A stretch of 56,852 nt of DNA from a virus. The first letter of the stretch is position 1, and each line of letters begins with the position of its first letter. Shown in pieces: positions 48,640 through 56,852 of the stretch. The notes beneath the pieces are model-generated. The model made no database searches and was not told where the DNA came from. It was given only the letters and a program-made list of their open reading frames with translations. The translations under genes were made by a program, and so were the position numbers. Where the stretch lies: the IMG/VR virus record IMGVR_UViG_3300044673_000155, positions 1 to 56,852 of that record. One strand, 5' to 3'.

Positions 48640-49317
48640 ATGGCACTGGTATATGCCGACCGAGTGAAAGAAACCGTCACCACCACCGGCACCAGCAGTT
48701 TTGCCATTACCGGCACCGCTGCAACAGGGTATCGCACGTTTGCCAGCGCCATGAGCAACAACGATACGTGCCGGTACTGCTGTGTCGATACCACCGCCGG
48801 TACGTGGGAAGTCGGCACCGGCACCTATGACTCGGCAAACGCCCTGCTGTCTCGGGACACGGTTCACGCAAGTTCCAATGCCGGCGCGAAGATCGCCTTC
48901 GCGTCCGGCTCCAAGGACCTGTTCATAACAGTGGCCGGGTACGACCTCAACACGATCATGACCGCCATCAACGCCACGAACAACAGCGTTCAGGTGCTGG
49001 GCACGAAGTCGGCCGATTTCAGTGTTGACGCGTCAAGCGGAGCCTATGCCACCGTTACCACCGGGGCGGCATGTAACATGTCGCTCACGGCACAGGGGGC
49101 GACCATCCGCCGGCTGACTGTGGCAATTACACAAGGGGCAACGCCGTACACCGTTACGCTCAAGGCGGCTGACGCCAACGTGATATCAGCGGGGAGCCTC
49201 CTGTCTTCCGGTGACTCCCTGCCGAACAGCGGGGCGAACACGACGGACGTGTTTGTTTTCGAATGGAACGGGACGAAGTGGGAAACGCTGGATGCACGTT
49301 ACGACGTGAAGGCGTAA
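48640..49317 (+). CDS. Hypothetical tail protein, 225 aa
   Basis: ATG 48640 follows AAAGGAG. The first half (ETVTTTGTSSFAITGTAATG ... TWEVGTGTYDSANALLSRDTV) matches a recurring phage tail-fibre knob module in which a time/date-like beta motif TGTYD precedes LSRDTV. The second half is Ala/Thr-rich beta. Probably a tail-fibre or spike component. Confidence 0.55.
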   Translation: MALVYADRVKETVTTTGTSSFAITGTAATGYRTFASAMSNNDTCRYCCVDTTAGTWEVGTGTYDSANALLSRDTVHASSNAGAKIAFASGSKDLFITVAGYDLNTIMTAINATNNSVQVLGTKSADFSVDASSGAYATVTTGAACNMSLTAQGATIRRLTVAITQGATPYTVTLKAADANVISAGSLLSSGDSLPNSGANTTDVFVFEWNGTKWETLDARYDVKA

Positions 49318-49321
49318 CGCT

Positions 49322-49987
49322 ATGCGATACCATCCGAACCTCAAGCTCTGGTACAACGGCCAGAATCCGTCAGCCCCTCCCGACCTGAGCGGGAACGGGC
49401 TGAACGGTACCCAGGCCGGGACCATCGGCAACCGTGCCGGGATCATGGGGAGCGCCCTGGTTACCAGCGCGTCAAACTACCCCTACAACACCTCGGCGTC
49501 CTCGCTGTTTGTCAACAGCTATACCCTCTGCGCCTGGGTCTACATGGACAGCGGAGCGGCCACCGAGAACTGCATCATGAGTGTCGGGGGAGATACCGGG
49601 GATCAAATCATAGCCATCACCACGGCTATGAAGATCAACATCTCCTCCTATGGCACCGTGGCTAAGGTTGCCACCGGAACGGCCACCCTTGCCACCGGAA
49701 CCTGGTATTTCGTTGTCGGCACTCGGGATTACACGAACCAACTGCTCTCCGTCCACGTCTACGGCACGAACATGCAACTGGTTGACACCGCCTCCATTGC
49801 GCTCGGAGCGGCAAACACAGCGAACTATACCGGTGCGGGTTTGGGGGTCTACATCGGGAGCCGTACCGGTGGTGCCGGACGGGCAATCATCGGCGCCATC
49901 GACAATCCCATGATTTACAACTGCGCTCTGCCGACCATCGAGCATCGCCGCCTGATGCTCTGCAAAGCGCCTCTGCGCAGATACTGA
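49322..49987 (+). CDS. LamG/concanavalin-like lectin protein, 221 aa
   Basis: ATG 49322 starts four bases after the preceding stop. Features: NPSAPPDLSGNGLNGTQ, YTLCAWVYMDSGAATENC, TGTWYFVVGTRDYTNQLLS and IGAIDNPMIYNCALP, the ordered signature of LamG/concanavalin jelly-roll domains. It probably binds host surface sugars. Pairs with the neighbouring beta-rich virion proteins. Confidence 0.75.
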   Translation: MRYHPNLKLWYNGQNPSAPPDLSGNGLNGTQAGTIGNRAGIMGSALVTSASNYPYNTSASSLFVNSYTLCAWVYMDSGAATENCIMSVGGDTGDQIIAITTAMKINISSYGTVAKVATGTATLATGTWYFVVGTRDYTNQLLSVHVYGTNMQLVDTASIALGAANTANYTGAGLGVYIGSRTGGAGRAIIGAIDNPMIYNCALPTIEHRRLMLCKAPLRRY

Positions 49988-49998
49988 CGGAGGGGTGA

Positions 49999-50898
49999 AT
50001 GATATCAGATCAGCCACTTTCATCATCGCCACTCAGCAGCCTTCCGGCGGTAACGAGCGATACCATCCCCACCATCACCGGGGCCGGGACCGCAGCAGTC
50101 ACCCTCAACGGGGCCGGGTCGGGTAACACCGGCATTGTCGGCGCCGGCACTGGCACGTTCAACGCTTCCGCAACGGGGAGTGCAGCGGCCATCGGATCGG
50201 GAGCCATCACCGCCGACTTCACCGCGTCGGGCGTGGGGGTGCTCGCCCTGGTCGGTGCCGGTACGGTTACCGCCTCATTCGGGGCCGGTGCCGTGGCAAG
50301 CGTTGCTCTGGCCGGGTACGGGTCCGCCTCGATCACGTTCAGTGCCGATTCCGTGGGGGTGCTCACCCTGGTCGGTTCCGGCGCGGCCAGCGTCCAGTAT
50401 ACCACCGGTTACGCCGCCGTCAGCATGTCGGCCACGGACACAGTGGCCTTTGCCGTCAACTGCCGTACCCTCATGGGGAGCGAGTATGAGCACTTCCCGT
50501 TTACCTCCCTGGCGCGGCAGGGGCGGGAGTACTACGGCGCCATAGCGGATGGTATTTACCGGCTCACCGGGCCTACGGATGCCGGTACGCCCATCAATGC
50601 CAACCTGATTGGTGCAATTTCCGATTTTGGCAACCGCAACGAGAAGTACTTCCCCTATGCCCATGTCTTCCTGCGCGGAGAAGGGGCACTCTCCCTCACT
50701 CTGGTAACCGACGAGACCAAGCCACGCGACTACCCGGTGACTGCCCGCGAAGGCCAGCAGGGACTGCACACGAAGCGGTGCAAGCTGGCGCGGGGCATTA
50801 AGGGGCGTTCCGCACAACTCAAGATTAGCAACGTTGACGGTTGCGACTTCGACCTGCAAGAGATCCAACTGACCTACGATGCAACGGGCCGCTCATGA
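49999..50898 (+). CDS. Repeat-containing tail protein, 299 aa
   Basis: ATG 49999 follows GGAGGGG. Residues about 30-150 contain six tandem units of about 20 residues ending in G-[AS]-G (TAAVTLNGAGSGNTGIVGAG ... SITFSADSVGVLTLVGSG), giving a regular beta solenoid or shaft. The C-terminal 130 residues are a different mixed domain. Probably a fibre shaft or spike protein. Confidence 0.65.
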   Translation: MISDQPLSSSPLSSLPAVTSDTIPTITGAGTAAVTLNGAGSGNTGIVGAGTGTFNASATGSAAAIGSGAITADFTASGVGVLALVGAGTVTASFGAGAVASVALAGYGSASITFSADSVGVLTLVGSGAASVQYTTGYAAVSMSATDTVAFAVNCRTLMGSEYEHFPFTSLARQGREYYGAIADGIYRLTGPTDAGTPINANLIGAISDFGNRNEKYFPYAHVFLRGEGALSLTLVTDETKPRDYPVTAREGQQGLHTKRCKLARGIKGRSAQLKISNVDGCDFDLQEIQLTYDATGRS

Positions 50899-52901
50899 TT
50901 CGGCGGATCGTGCCCACCTCGGAAGCGGCGACGGAGCACATACCCATTGCCGAAGACCTCTTGAAGCGGGGTATCAGGGCGTGGGAGACCAGCGGCCTCG
51001 ACGTGTGGCAGCGGCAGTACAGCGTTGACGACACCGGCACCATCATCGAAGTACGATGCACTGCCGACGAGGCGCGGGCGGTCATCATCAGCGGCGGGAT
51101 CACCGGGTTTCTGTTCCATCCCCGCACCGGGGAGATTGCCACCGATGATAACGGCCTCCGGTATGTGCATGGCACTGGCGGTCAGCCGGACGGCACACCG
51201 GTTGCTGGCGGGCCGTACCTTTACCCCCTGGTGGATGATGATGGCGGTACCCGCAATATCTCATGGGACGCGGATACGGCGGCATGGGAGTATGACGAGA
51301 ACCCACCGGAGAACTACGGCAACATCTGGTGGTTTGGGCCTGACGGTGAAGTGCTGTCATGGCGCGGTCCCGCCGGTCGGCTCCTGCCGGTGGATGCGGA
51401 CAAGAACTATACCGGGCTGTCGCAGTTTGACGAGGACCTGCTGACCGGGGGCACGAAGTACACGCCGTTTGGTGGATCGATCTACGAGGGGGGCACGGCC
51501 ATAGCGGCACCGGCAGGGTACAAGGTCCTGGGGGCTGCGTACTACAATGGCGAACTGGTGGCTGTGCTGGGGGGGAACTACCGGGACCTGACCAACCCGC
51601 TTGGCGGTACCGGCGGATTCTTCGCGGAGTTGCACGTTCTGACCGGAGGGGAATGGTCCCGCATGGCGTTCATTGCCACCGGTCGGCCTCTCTCTCCATG
51701 GATGTTCAGCCAGGACGGCTCACAGGCGGTCGGGATCGATGCGGGGATACCGATCACCGTGAGCGTCCCGGCTCGCACGTTCAGCAAGGGGAGCGCAAAC
51801 GCCCTGAGCACGTCCGTTTCAGCCAACGGGAGCCGTACCGCACTCCCCGACACAAAAGAGTCCTGCGATACCTGCGGCAAGGATGAAGCGGATACGGCGG
51901 GTAGTTTCGTATCAGACGGAGTGGTGACAATCACCCACAGCGGGTCACTGGTGGCCGCGTCCGAGTTCTTGGGCAATGAGTTGGTAACGGCCACCATCGA
52001 GGCCAGCGTGACGGTTACGGCTAAGAACCATTACCGCCGGCAAGGGATACTGGTAGGGTCCTATGTCGTGCCGGACGTTCCCGAGTATTCAGCGGAGCCT
52101 CACCCGTCCATATCCCTCAGCCCCATGAGTTCGCCGTACATCAAGATCGGTGAGACGGGAGTCGGCTCGCAGTGGATATGCAACCCGGTCTACACCACGA
52201 ACTCAGGCGCAATCATCGTCAACCCGAAGTCCCATATGTTCGAAGCGGTCCCGGGAATGTGCCTGCCCGAGAAGTTGACGGTCACCGCAACCGGCGATTA
52301 CGGGGCTAAAGCATCACTGACCGTTCCGGTCCTGCGCATCGGCGTTGTCGTCTCGGCGCCGGGGCTGATCGTCATCGGCTCACAGGTGGTCGTGTCCGGC
52401 GGTATAGGTCCCTACACCCTATCCAGCAGCGGGAATGTCACCGTCACGTTCAACGCCACCAGCAGCGACAGCGGCGTGTTCACCGTGACCGGGATCAGCT
52501 GCACCGCCTCCGGTTCAACTCCGACGACGAGCCTTGTTGGGACTGACCATTGCGGCGTGAACGGTCAAACCTCAGCACTGGTCGATATTGGCGACAACTG
52601 GACTGCCGACTCCACTACGCTCTACTCCAACACCGGCCAATGCTATTGGGCAGACATGTGGACCGGTTCCTGCCTCTGCGTCAACGGCATTTACGTGGTC
52701 GGCGGCGTCATCAACGGGATACCCTACCGTACCTACTTCAAGCAGCAGGGTGTCACGACGTTGACGGAAATGCTGTACCGGCTCTCGCAGCAGAAGTTCG
52801 GCGGATGTCCGAACCAGTACCCGGCAGCGTGCAACTCCTACGCCGCCGATGTCATGACCTACAACGTGGTACAGACGATCCGGCACTACATCTGCCCATA
52901 G
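50895..52901 (+). CDS. Large tail/spike protein with Ig-like region, 668 aa
   Basis: ATG 50895 overlaps the previous stop (ATGA). A first domain (1-230) includes EVRCTADEARAVIISGGITG, followed by a beta region with CDTCGKDEADTAGSF (a Cys knuckle) and Ig-like repeats (LTVTATGDYGAKASLTVPVL). Several cysteines lie in the C-terminus. A large adhesin or spike is likely. No enzymatic motif recognised. Confidence 0.6.
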   Translation: MIRRIVPTSEAATEHIPIAEDLLKRGIRAWETSGLDVWQRQYSVDDTGTIIEVRCTADEARAVIISGGITGFLFHPRTGEIATDDNGLRYVHGTGGQPDGTPVAGGPYLYPLVDDDGGTRNISWDADTAAWEYDENPPENYGNIWWFGPDGEVLSWRGPAGRLLPVDADKNYTGLSQFDEDLLTGGTKYTPFGGSIYEGGTAIAAPAGYKVLGAAYYNGELVAVLGGNYRDLTNPLGGTGGFFAELHVLTGGEWSRMAFIATGRPLSPWMFSQDGSQAVGIDAGIPITVSVPARTFSKGSANALSTSVSANGSRTALPDTKESCDTCGKDEADTAGSFVSDGVVTITHSGSLVAASEFLGNELVTATIEASVTVTAKNHYRRQGILVGSYVVPDVPEYSAEPHPSISLSPMSSPYIKIGETGVGSQWICNPVYTTNSGAIIVNPKSHMFEAVPGMCLPEKLTVTATGDYGAKASLTVPVLRIGVVVSAPGLIVIGSQVVVSGGIGPYTLSSSGNVTVTFNATSSDSGVFTVTGISCTASGSTPTTSLVGTDHCGVNGQTSALVDIGDNWTADSTTLYSNTGQCYWADMWTGSCLCVNGIYVVGGVINGIPYRTYFKQQGVTTLTEMLYRLSQQKFGGCPNQYPAACNSYAADVMTYNVVQTIRHYICP

Positions 52902-52911
52902 GAGATCCACC

Positions 52912-53382
52912 ATGCACATAGTCACCATCATGGCGCAGCTGGAAAATATCATGGACCACGGCGAGTATATACGGTTCTGCGCCGGGGCTGGCCTGTTCGC
53001 CCTCCCCCCGGTTGACTATTACGCTCAGGTGGGGATTTTCATGGGTGCCTGCCTGACTTACCCCGAGTTACCCCCCATGGAGGCATACGCGCATCTGGCG
53101 CACAGTGCCGTCCGGGTGGCCGATACTCCACCGGTACCGGTCACGCTGCTGGATATGGTGAAGTCAGCCGGGACCGAGTTCGGCGCCTGGATCAAAGCGG
53201 GGATGCCGAAGCGCAGTCAGGAGGAAGTGGACGCTGCCCTTGCCATCTGCCGGGGCTGTGACTTCCGCCAGGAGCTACCGGGCGGGCTGCTCCGGTGCGA
53301 CCAGCGCAAGGGGGGGTGCGGCTGCATGGCCGATATCAAGGCATGGATGGCAACCGCCAGCTGCCCGCAGGGGAAGTGGTAA
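52912..53382 (+). CDS. Cys-cluster virion protein, 156 aa
   Basis: ATG 52912 follows AGGAG. The N-terminus is helical and hydrophobic; the C-terminus has CRGCDFRQELPG, then CDQRKGGCGCMADIKAW, a Cys cluster that may bind a metal or cluster. I recall similar Cys ends in phage tail proteins but not their function. The next gene begins with GTG right after its stop. Confidence 0.55.
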   Translation: MHIVTIMAQLENIMDHGEYIRFCAGAGLFALPPVDYYAQVGIFMGACLTYPELPPMEAYAHLAHSAVRVADTPPVPVTLLDMVKSAGTEFGAWIKAGMPKRSQEEVDAALAICRGCDFRQELPGGLLRCDQRKGGCGCMADIKAWMATASCPQGKW

Positions 53383-54411
53383 GTGGGTGCCTTCTTCCTG
53401 GAAGATTACCGGAACTGCTACCCTCGGGTTTACAGTTCCGGCGGCTACGATCTGACGCGGACGGCAGGGAACAGCCTGGACAAGTCGCTCCTATTCCGGT
53501 TCGGGCCGGGGGGCTGGACTATCCCCGTCGTGCAGCGGACCAGGGAGTATGATTCAGCCGTCAGCCTCACCTTTCGCGGTCACGGTTTCTCCTGGGAAAC
53601 GTGGCTGATTCAGAAGCATAGCAACAACTTCACAAAAGGGTGGTGGGTGGATGCGTTCAGCGGTCACCTTACCGACAGCTTCAAGGAGGAGCGCGGGACG
53701 CTCTATTACCTGGACCTGGCAAGCAACGTTGCCGCGTACCGGATCACGGAGACGGTCATCACCGTCAAATCGGATGCCGTGGAACTGCCATGGAGCGCAC
53801 CAAAGGGAAGCAACATCGTTGCCGATGCGAAATACTGGCACTTCCTCAAGTTCCCGAAGACCACCTTTACTAAGACCGTGACAATATCCGAGTACGTGCG
53901 ACATGGTGAGACGCTGCACACGGTTTACACCGGGGCGCCGGTCATATCGCAGTGGCAGCAGAACATGGTGCTCGACTTCAGCGCCGGGTACCTGCCGGAT
54001 ATAGCGCACCTAGGGGCGGAATTGGGCGACTACTACCAGTGGGAACCGTACTCGCTCGATGGAGTGCCGAACGAGACGCCGGACGGCTGGGACTTTTTCC
54101 GGCCCAGCTGGCTCCCCCTGGATGCGTTCGACCGTTTGACTGCCGAACTGTTCAAGGACTTTTACCCCGATCTGACCGACGTAAACCGGCAGGAGGAATA
54201 CCCGCACGGAGTTTCGGCACTGGTGGCAACTGACCAGTTTTCCGACAGTTCGCCCCGTGGCTCATGGGCGGTGGACGCCGCCGGCAATCTGTTCGTGTCG
54301 CAGATGACCGCCGGGGGGAAGGTTTACAACTACCTGACCGGGGGCGACCCGGTGACCGTAACGCAACTCAGTGGCAACAACCCGGCATTTTTCCCCATTG
54401 CCCCGGTATAA
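53383..54411 (+). CDS. Hypothetical virion protein, 342 aa
   Basis: GTG 53383 immediately follows the previous stop. A Trp/Tyr-rich mixed protein (PGGWTIPVVQRTREYD; GHGFSWETWLIQKH). The aromatic content and lack of catalytic motif suggest a structural or host-binding role at the tail. Not recognised. Confidence 0.55.
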   Translation: MGAFFLEDYRNCYPRVYSSGGYDLTRTAGNSLDKSLLFRFGPGGWTIPVVQRTREYDSAVSLTFRGHGFSWETWLIQKHSNNFTKGWWVDAFSGHLTDSFKEERGTLYYLDLASNVAAYRITETVITVKSDAVELPWSAPKGSNIVADAKYWHFLKFPKTTFTKTVTISEYVRHGETLHTVYTGAPVISQWQQNMVLDFSAGYLPDIAHLGAELGDYYQWEPYSLDGVPNETPDGWDFFRPSWLPLDAFDRLTAELFKDFYPDLTDVNRQEEYPHGVSALVATDQFSDSSPRGSWAVDAAGNLFVSQMTAGGKVYNYLTGGDPVTVTQLSGNNPAFFPIAPV

Positions 54412-54423
54412 AGGAGACCCATC

Positions 54424-55389
54424 ATGGCCGACATTCTGAATGATGCCATCAGCGCAATCCAGACCATGCGCAGCGAGGCAATGACCGCGTATGACAAGCT
54501 GGAGAGCATCGCACAGCTCCCGTTCCTCTCATGGTTCGACTTCTCGGCACTGCCGGGATTCCAGCCCGAGTCACCGGGTAAGATCGAACTCGGCACGGCA
54601 TTGCCGCTGCTGGAAAAAGCTTCGGTGCCGCTCCTGGATGCCCTCGGCCCCGAGACGCTGGAACGGTACCGGGCACACATCTGGCAGGGCGTCAACCTGG
54701 ATTCCATGCAAGGTAAGATCATGCAGTGGATTGAGAACGGCGGGGTCGGGATCAGTCCGGAGTTACAGGACGCCATTTTCGACCAGGGCCGGGAGCGGGA
54801 CCTCCGCACACTCAAAGACGAAATGGACATGGCCGGGGCTAGAACTGGAGCGCGGGGATTCCGCTATCCCAACTCCATGACGCGGACACTTCAGAACCAG
54901 GCGCTTGCCCGGTACAGCGACAAGAAAGCGGACCTGTCGCGGGAGATTATCAAGGTCATTGCCGACCTGGCACAGAAGAACGTGCAGTTCGCCATGGCGC
55001 AGGACGTGGACATTGAAAAGCTCCATGCGGATTTTGCCATCCGATATGCCGACCTGTACCGGAACATCAACAAGGATATTCTGGACCGCTTCAGGGTGGA
55101 GCAGGAGGCGCGGATTGTCGAGTTTGAGGGCAAACTGAAAACGCTCGGGCTGGATATCGAGATCCAGCTGAAGAACGCCACCCTGTCCATGGAACACCAG
55201 CAGCAGTTACTGGAGACATGGAAAACGCAGGTGAGCATCCTTACCGAGCGTGGTAAAGCGCAGATCGAGCAGAGCAAGCAGGCGAGCGCCGTCAAACTTT
55301 CCGCCGCGTCGAAGATTGCCGAAGTCTACTCACGGACCATCCAAGGGCTCACCGGCTCCGCTATCAAGGTGGAGACGAGCAAGAAATAA
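54424..55389 (+). CDS. Long-helix virion protein, 321 aa
   Basis: ATG 54424 follows AAAGGAG. The N-terminal 120 residues are mixed, then one long amphipathic helix (RVEQEARIVEFEGKLKTLGL and more) forms a coiled coil. Such proteins in podoviruses are internal virion or ejection proteins. Position before the terminator and the gene upstream of the giant polyvalent protein suits an injected or core protein. Confidence 0.6.
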   Translation: MADILNDAISAIQTMRSEAMTAYDKLESIAQLPFLSWFDFSALPGFQPESPGKIELGTALPLLEKASVPLLDALGPETLERYRAHIWQGVNLDSMQGKIMQWIENGGVGISPELQDAIFDQGRERDLRTLKDEMDMAGARTGARGFRYPNSMTRTLQNQALARYSDKKADLSREIIKVIADLAQKNVQFAMAQDVDIEKLHADFAIRYADLYRNINKDILDRFRVEQEARIVEFEGKLKTLGLDIEIQLKNATLSMEHQQQLLETWKTQVSILTERGKAQIEQSKQASAVKLSAASKIAEVYSRTIQGLTGSAIKVETSKK

Positions 55390-55464
55390 CTTTTCCGCAG
55401 TCTTTTCAGATGGTATAGTCACACAAATTATACGGCACTCACGACCCGCAACGCGGTACTCATG

Positions 55465-55508
55465 ACCCGCATACGCCAACCTCAATGGTTTCTGTATGCG
55501 GGTTTTTT
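55465..55508 (+). terminator. Rho-independent terminator before the final gene
   Basis: ACCCGCATAC (55465-55474) pairs with GTATGCGGGT (55494-55503), followed by T. It separates the virion genes from the gene at 55529, whose GGAGG lies right after the T tract. A TATAGT at 55414-55419 upstream could be a -10 element, but no good -35 is present. Confidence 0.8.
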
Positions 55509-55528
55509 CGTTTTCAGGAGGTAATATC

Positions 55529-56852
55529 ATGGCCGGACCAGCATACGGGCTCTTTCCCGATGATCCAGCAGCTTCGCCTGTCAAACCACGGGCAGCAGTA
55601 GCAAGCCCAGCGTCAACCATGCAAACCGACCTTGGCGCTACCAATAGCACTATCGCCCCTGCATCGCAGCCGACCAACCTGCTCACCCCCCCGGCCATGG
55701 CACCCGCAGCACAGCGGCCAGCAAACCCGAACGCGGTCCTGTTCCAGGTGGAGCCGGGGAACGGGCAGGCGGCGTACACGCTTACCAACGGGAACATGCA
55801 GCAGGGACTGGATAACCAGGCCTCCAGAGGGGTGATGTCCAATGGGCAGAAAACCGGTGGCCTTTTCAACAACTCCGGAGATATTGCCTCAACGGTGAAG
55901 GCGATCACCGACCAGGGTTCGGGGACCGACATCTCCCAGGACAAAGGCACCGCCCCCATGGCCATAATCCGTGGGGAGCTCGATCCGCAGACCGCGGCAA
56001 ACCTCCATGCGAAAGTTGATTTCTCCCAGCCGGCAATAGCCGCCAATGCGGCACAGCGTAATGCTGCAGTTGCCGGACTCGCGCAGAGCACAGCCGCAGC
56101 GGAGGGCGCCACCGTCTCACCGGTCGGCAATGGGGATATGCTCCTATCCGGCCAGCCCGCCGGTTACTCCCCCGAGGGCAAGACCATCATGGTTGAAGCG
56201 AACCGCGCCGGGACCATGGCCACAGCCAATAAGGAGGCGTTTCAGGCCCGGTATGGTTTCATCCCGGCCGATTACGACAGCAACCCGGCGAAGTATCAGG
56301 ACATGATGATAAGCCAGGCCGCTAGTTTTGACGCCAACGCCAAGGGGCTCGAAGGCCATAAGGTAGCTGCGCAGCAAGGTCTTGAAGGGCACAAGGTAAC
56401 GGCCAAGCTCGCCGCAGATGCCAGGGTGGAAGCGGCAAAGGAACTGGCGATGTCACGAATCGAAGCGGCAAAGCTCAACGCCGAAGCGAAGAAAGCAGCA
56501 GCCGATCACATCAAGGCGCTGAAAGATCCTGCATCGATCGCCACCTACAACGGGTGGTACAAGATCATGAAGGATCGTGGCGTTGATGACCAGGAAGCCC
56601 ACGACTTGGCGGTGAAGTATTCTACCGAAGGTAAGACCAACACCACCCACGAAATAGCTTCCCTGGCTGCATCGATCATGAAACAGGACGTTACCGGAAA
56701 GGTTACGCTTGAGGACGCAATGGACCAGGCGCGGAAGGCTCTCAACACTGACCAGCCGGCCAAGAAGCAAGCAAAGCCACGCCCGCCGCTCGATGCGTTC
56801 GACACCAATAAGCAGCCGTCTGACACGCCACTTGCTGACGACTTTCTCTATC
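55529..56852 (+). CDS. Virion-associated protein, 3' end cut by window end
   Basis: ATG 55529 follows CAGGAGG. The open frame runs to the window end without a stop and continues in phase in the segment at 1-293; joined it would be about 444 residues. The first 75 residues are Pro/Ala rich and disordered; the middle has strands (AVLFQVEPGNGQAAYTLTNG), then a long Ala/Lys helix (about 270-345). The helix resembles that of internal virion/ejection proteins. Together with the giant gene that follows, it is probably part of an ejected set. Confidence 0.7.
   Translation, partial: MAGPAYGLFPDDPAASPVKPRAAVASPASTMQTDLGATNSTIAPASQPTNLLTPPAMAPAAQRPANPNAVLFQVEPGNGQAAYTLTNGNMQQGLDNQASRGVMSNGQKTGGLFNNSGDIASTVKAITDQGSGTDISQDKGTAPMAIIRGELDPQTAANLHAKVDFSQPAIAANAAQRNAAVAGLAQSTAAAEGATVSPVGNGDMLLSGQPAGYSPEGKTIMVEANRAGTMATANKEAFQARYGFIPADYDSNPAKYQDMMISQAASFDANAKGLEGHKVAAQQGLEGHKVTAKLAADARVEAAKELAMSRIEAAKLNAEAKKAAADHIKALKDPASIATYNGWYKIMKDRGVDDQEAHDLAVKYSTEGKTNTTHEIASLAASIMKQDVTGKVTLEDAMDQARKALNTDQPAKKQAKPRPPLDAFDTNKQPSDTPLADDFLY
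56571..56852. repeat. Direct repeat of the window ends, copy 2
   Basis: Counterpart of positions 1-282, with eight scattered differences confined to a stretch of about 80 bases (56698-56779). Both copies keep the reading frame of the same gene. Confidence 0.9.

Noticed and set aside
1-56852. tRNA or rRNA genes
   Set aside because: No cloverleaf with TTCRA arm or rRNA-like stretch was noticed on reading; short or degenerate tRNAs could be missed without a program.
1-56852. Diversity-generating retroelement for tail proteins
   Set aside because: No reverse transcriptase motif (YxDD) in any product and no template/variable repeat pair seen.

Overview
The window reads as one essentially complete genome of a podovirus-type, tailed, temperate-derived bacteriophage. 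The evidence is a P22-type portal, an N4-gp56-type capsid protein, a large terminase, and a 4918-residue polyvalent protein. The last 282 bases (56571-56852) repeat the first 282 (1-282) with eight substitutions, and both lie inside the same structural gene. This fits a circularly permuted or circular molecule of about 56,570 bp cut at an arbitrary point. The host is Gram-negative: there is a GH108 endolysin with a signal peptide, small holin-like proteins and a lipobox lipoprotein. The GC-rich codon use and gene style would suit an environmental proteobacterium or Desulfuromonadota/Geobacter-like host, but this is only a guess.

Layout. (1) 55529-end plus 1-293: a structural protein split by the window ends. 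308-15064: a giant polyvalent protein with an ADP-ribosyltransferase-like domain, N6-adenine methyltransferase, SF2 helicase and a virion-type C-terminus. Three small genes with good ribosome binding sites are nested in another frame inside its disordered linkers. (2) 15210-18130: tail fibre and adhesin genes. (3) 17357-19927: lysis region. (4) 19933-21276: lysogeny switch. A leftward gene fuses a CI-type repressor head to a tyrosine-integrase catalytic domain, and a divergent rightward gene encodes a ribbon-helix-helix-like protein; a palindromic operator lies between them. (5) 21389-27554: rightward early operon with an AlpA/MerR-like protein, a DUF1351-like protein, an ExoX-like exonuclease, a RecE-like nuclease, RecT and RusA. 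(6) 27549-36000: an accessory region in which nearly every gene is followed by a 50-61 bp imperfect hairpin of integron attC type (RYYYAAC ... GTTRRRY-like ends, stop codon inside the first box). Nine sites are convincing and two are partial. A replication module and a relic of a tyrosine recombinase resembling the C-terminus of an integron integrase sit in the same stretch. (7) 36082-55389: a strong sigma70-like promoter, then terminases, portal, scaffold, a CsrA-like protein, capsid, connectors and tail/virion proteins, with terminator or GNRA-loop hairpins placed between genes.

How it works together. The early genes supply recombination (RecE/RecT/RusA) and replication (initiator and DnaC-like loader). 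The late promoter at about 36.1 kb drives packaging and morphogenesis. The polyvalent protein, at the end of the late cluster, is probably packaged and injected to protect incoming DNA. The most unusual features are the attC-like gene-cassette array carried by a phage with ordinary phage accessory genes as cargo, the repressor-integrase fusion, the genes nested in the giant ORF, and a CsrA-like protein between scaffold and capsid.
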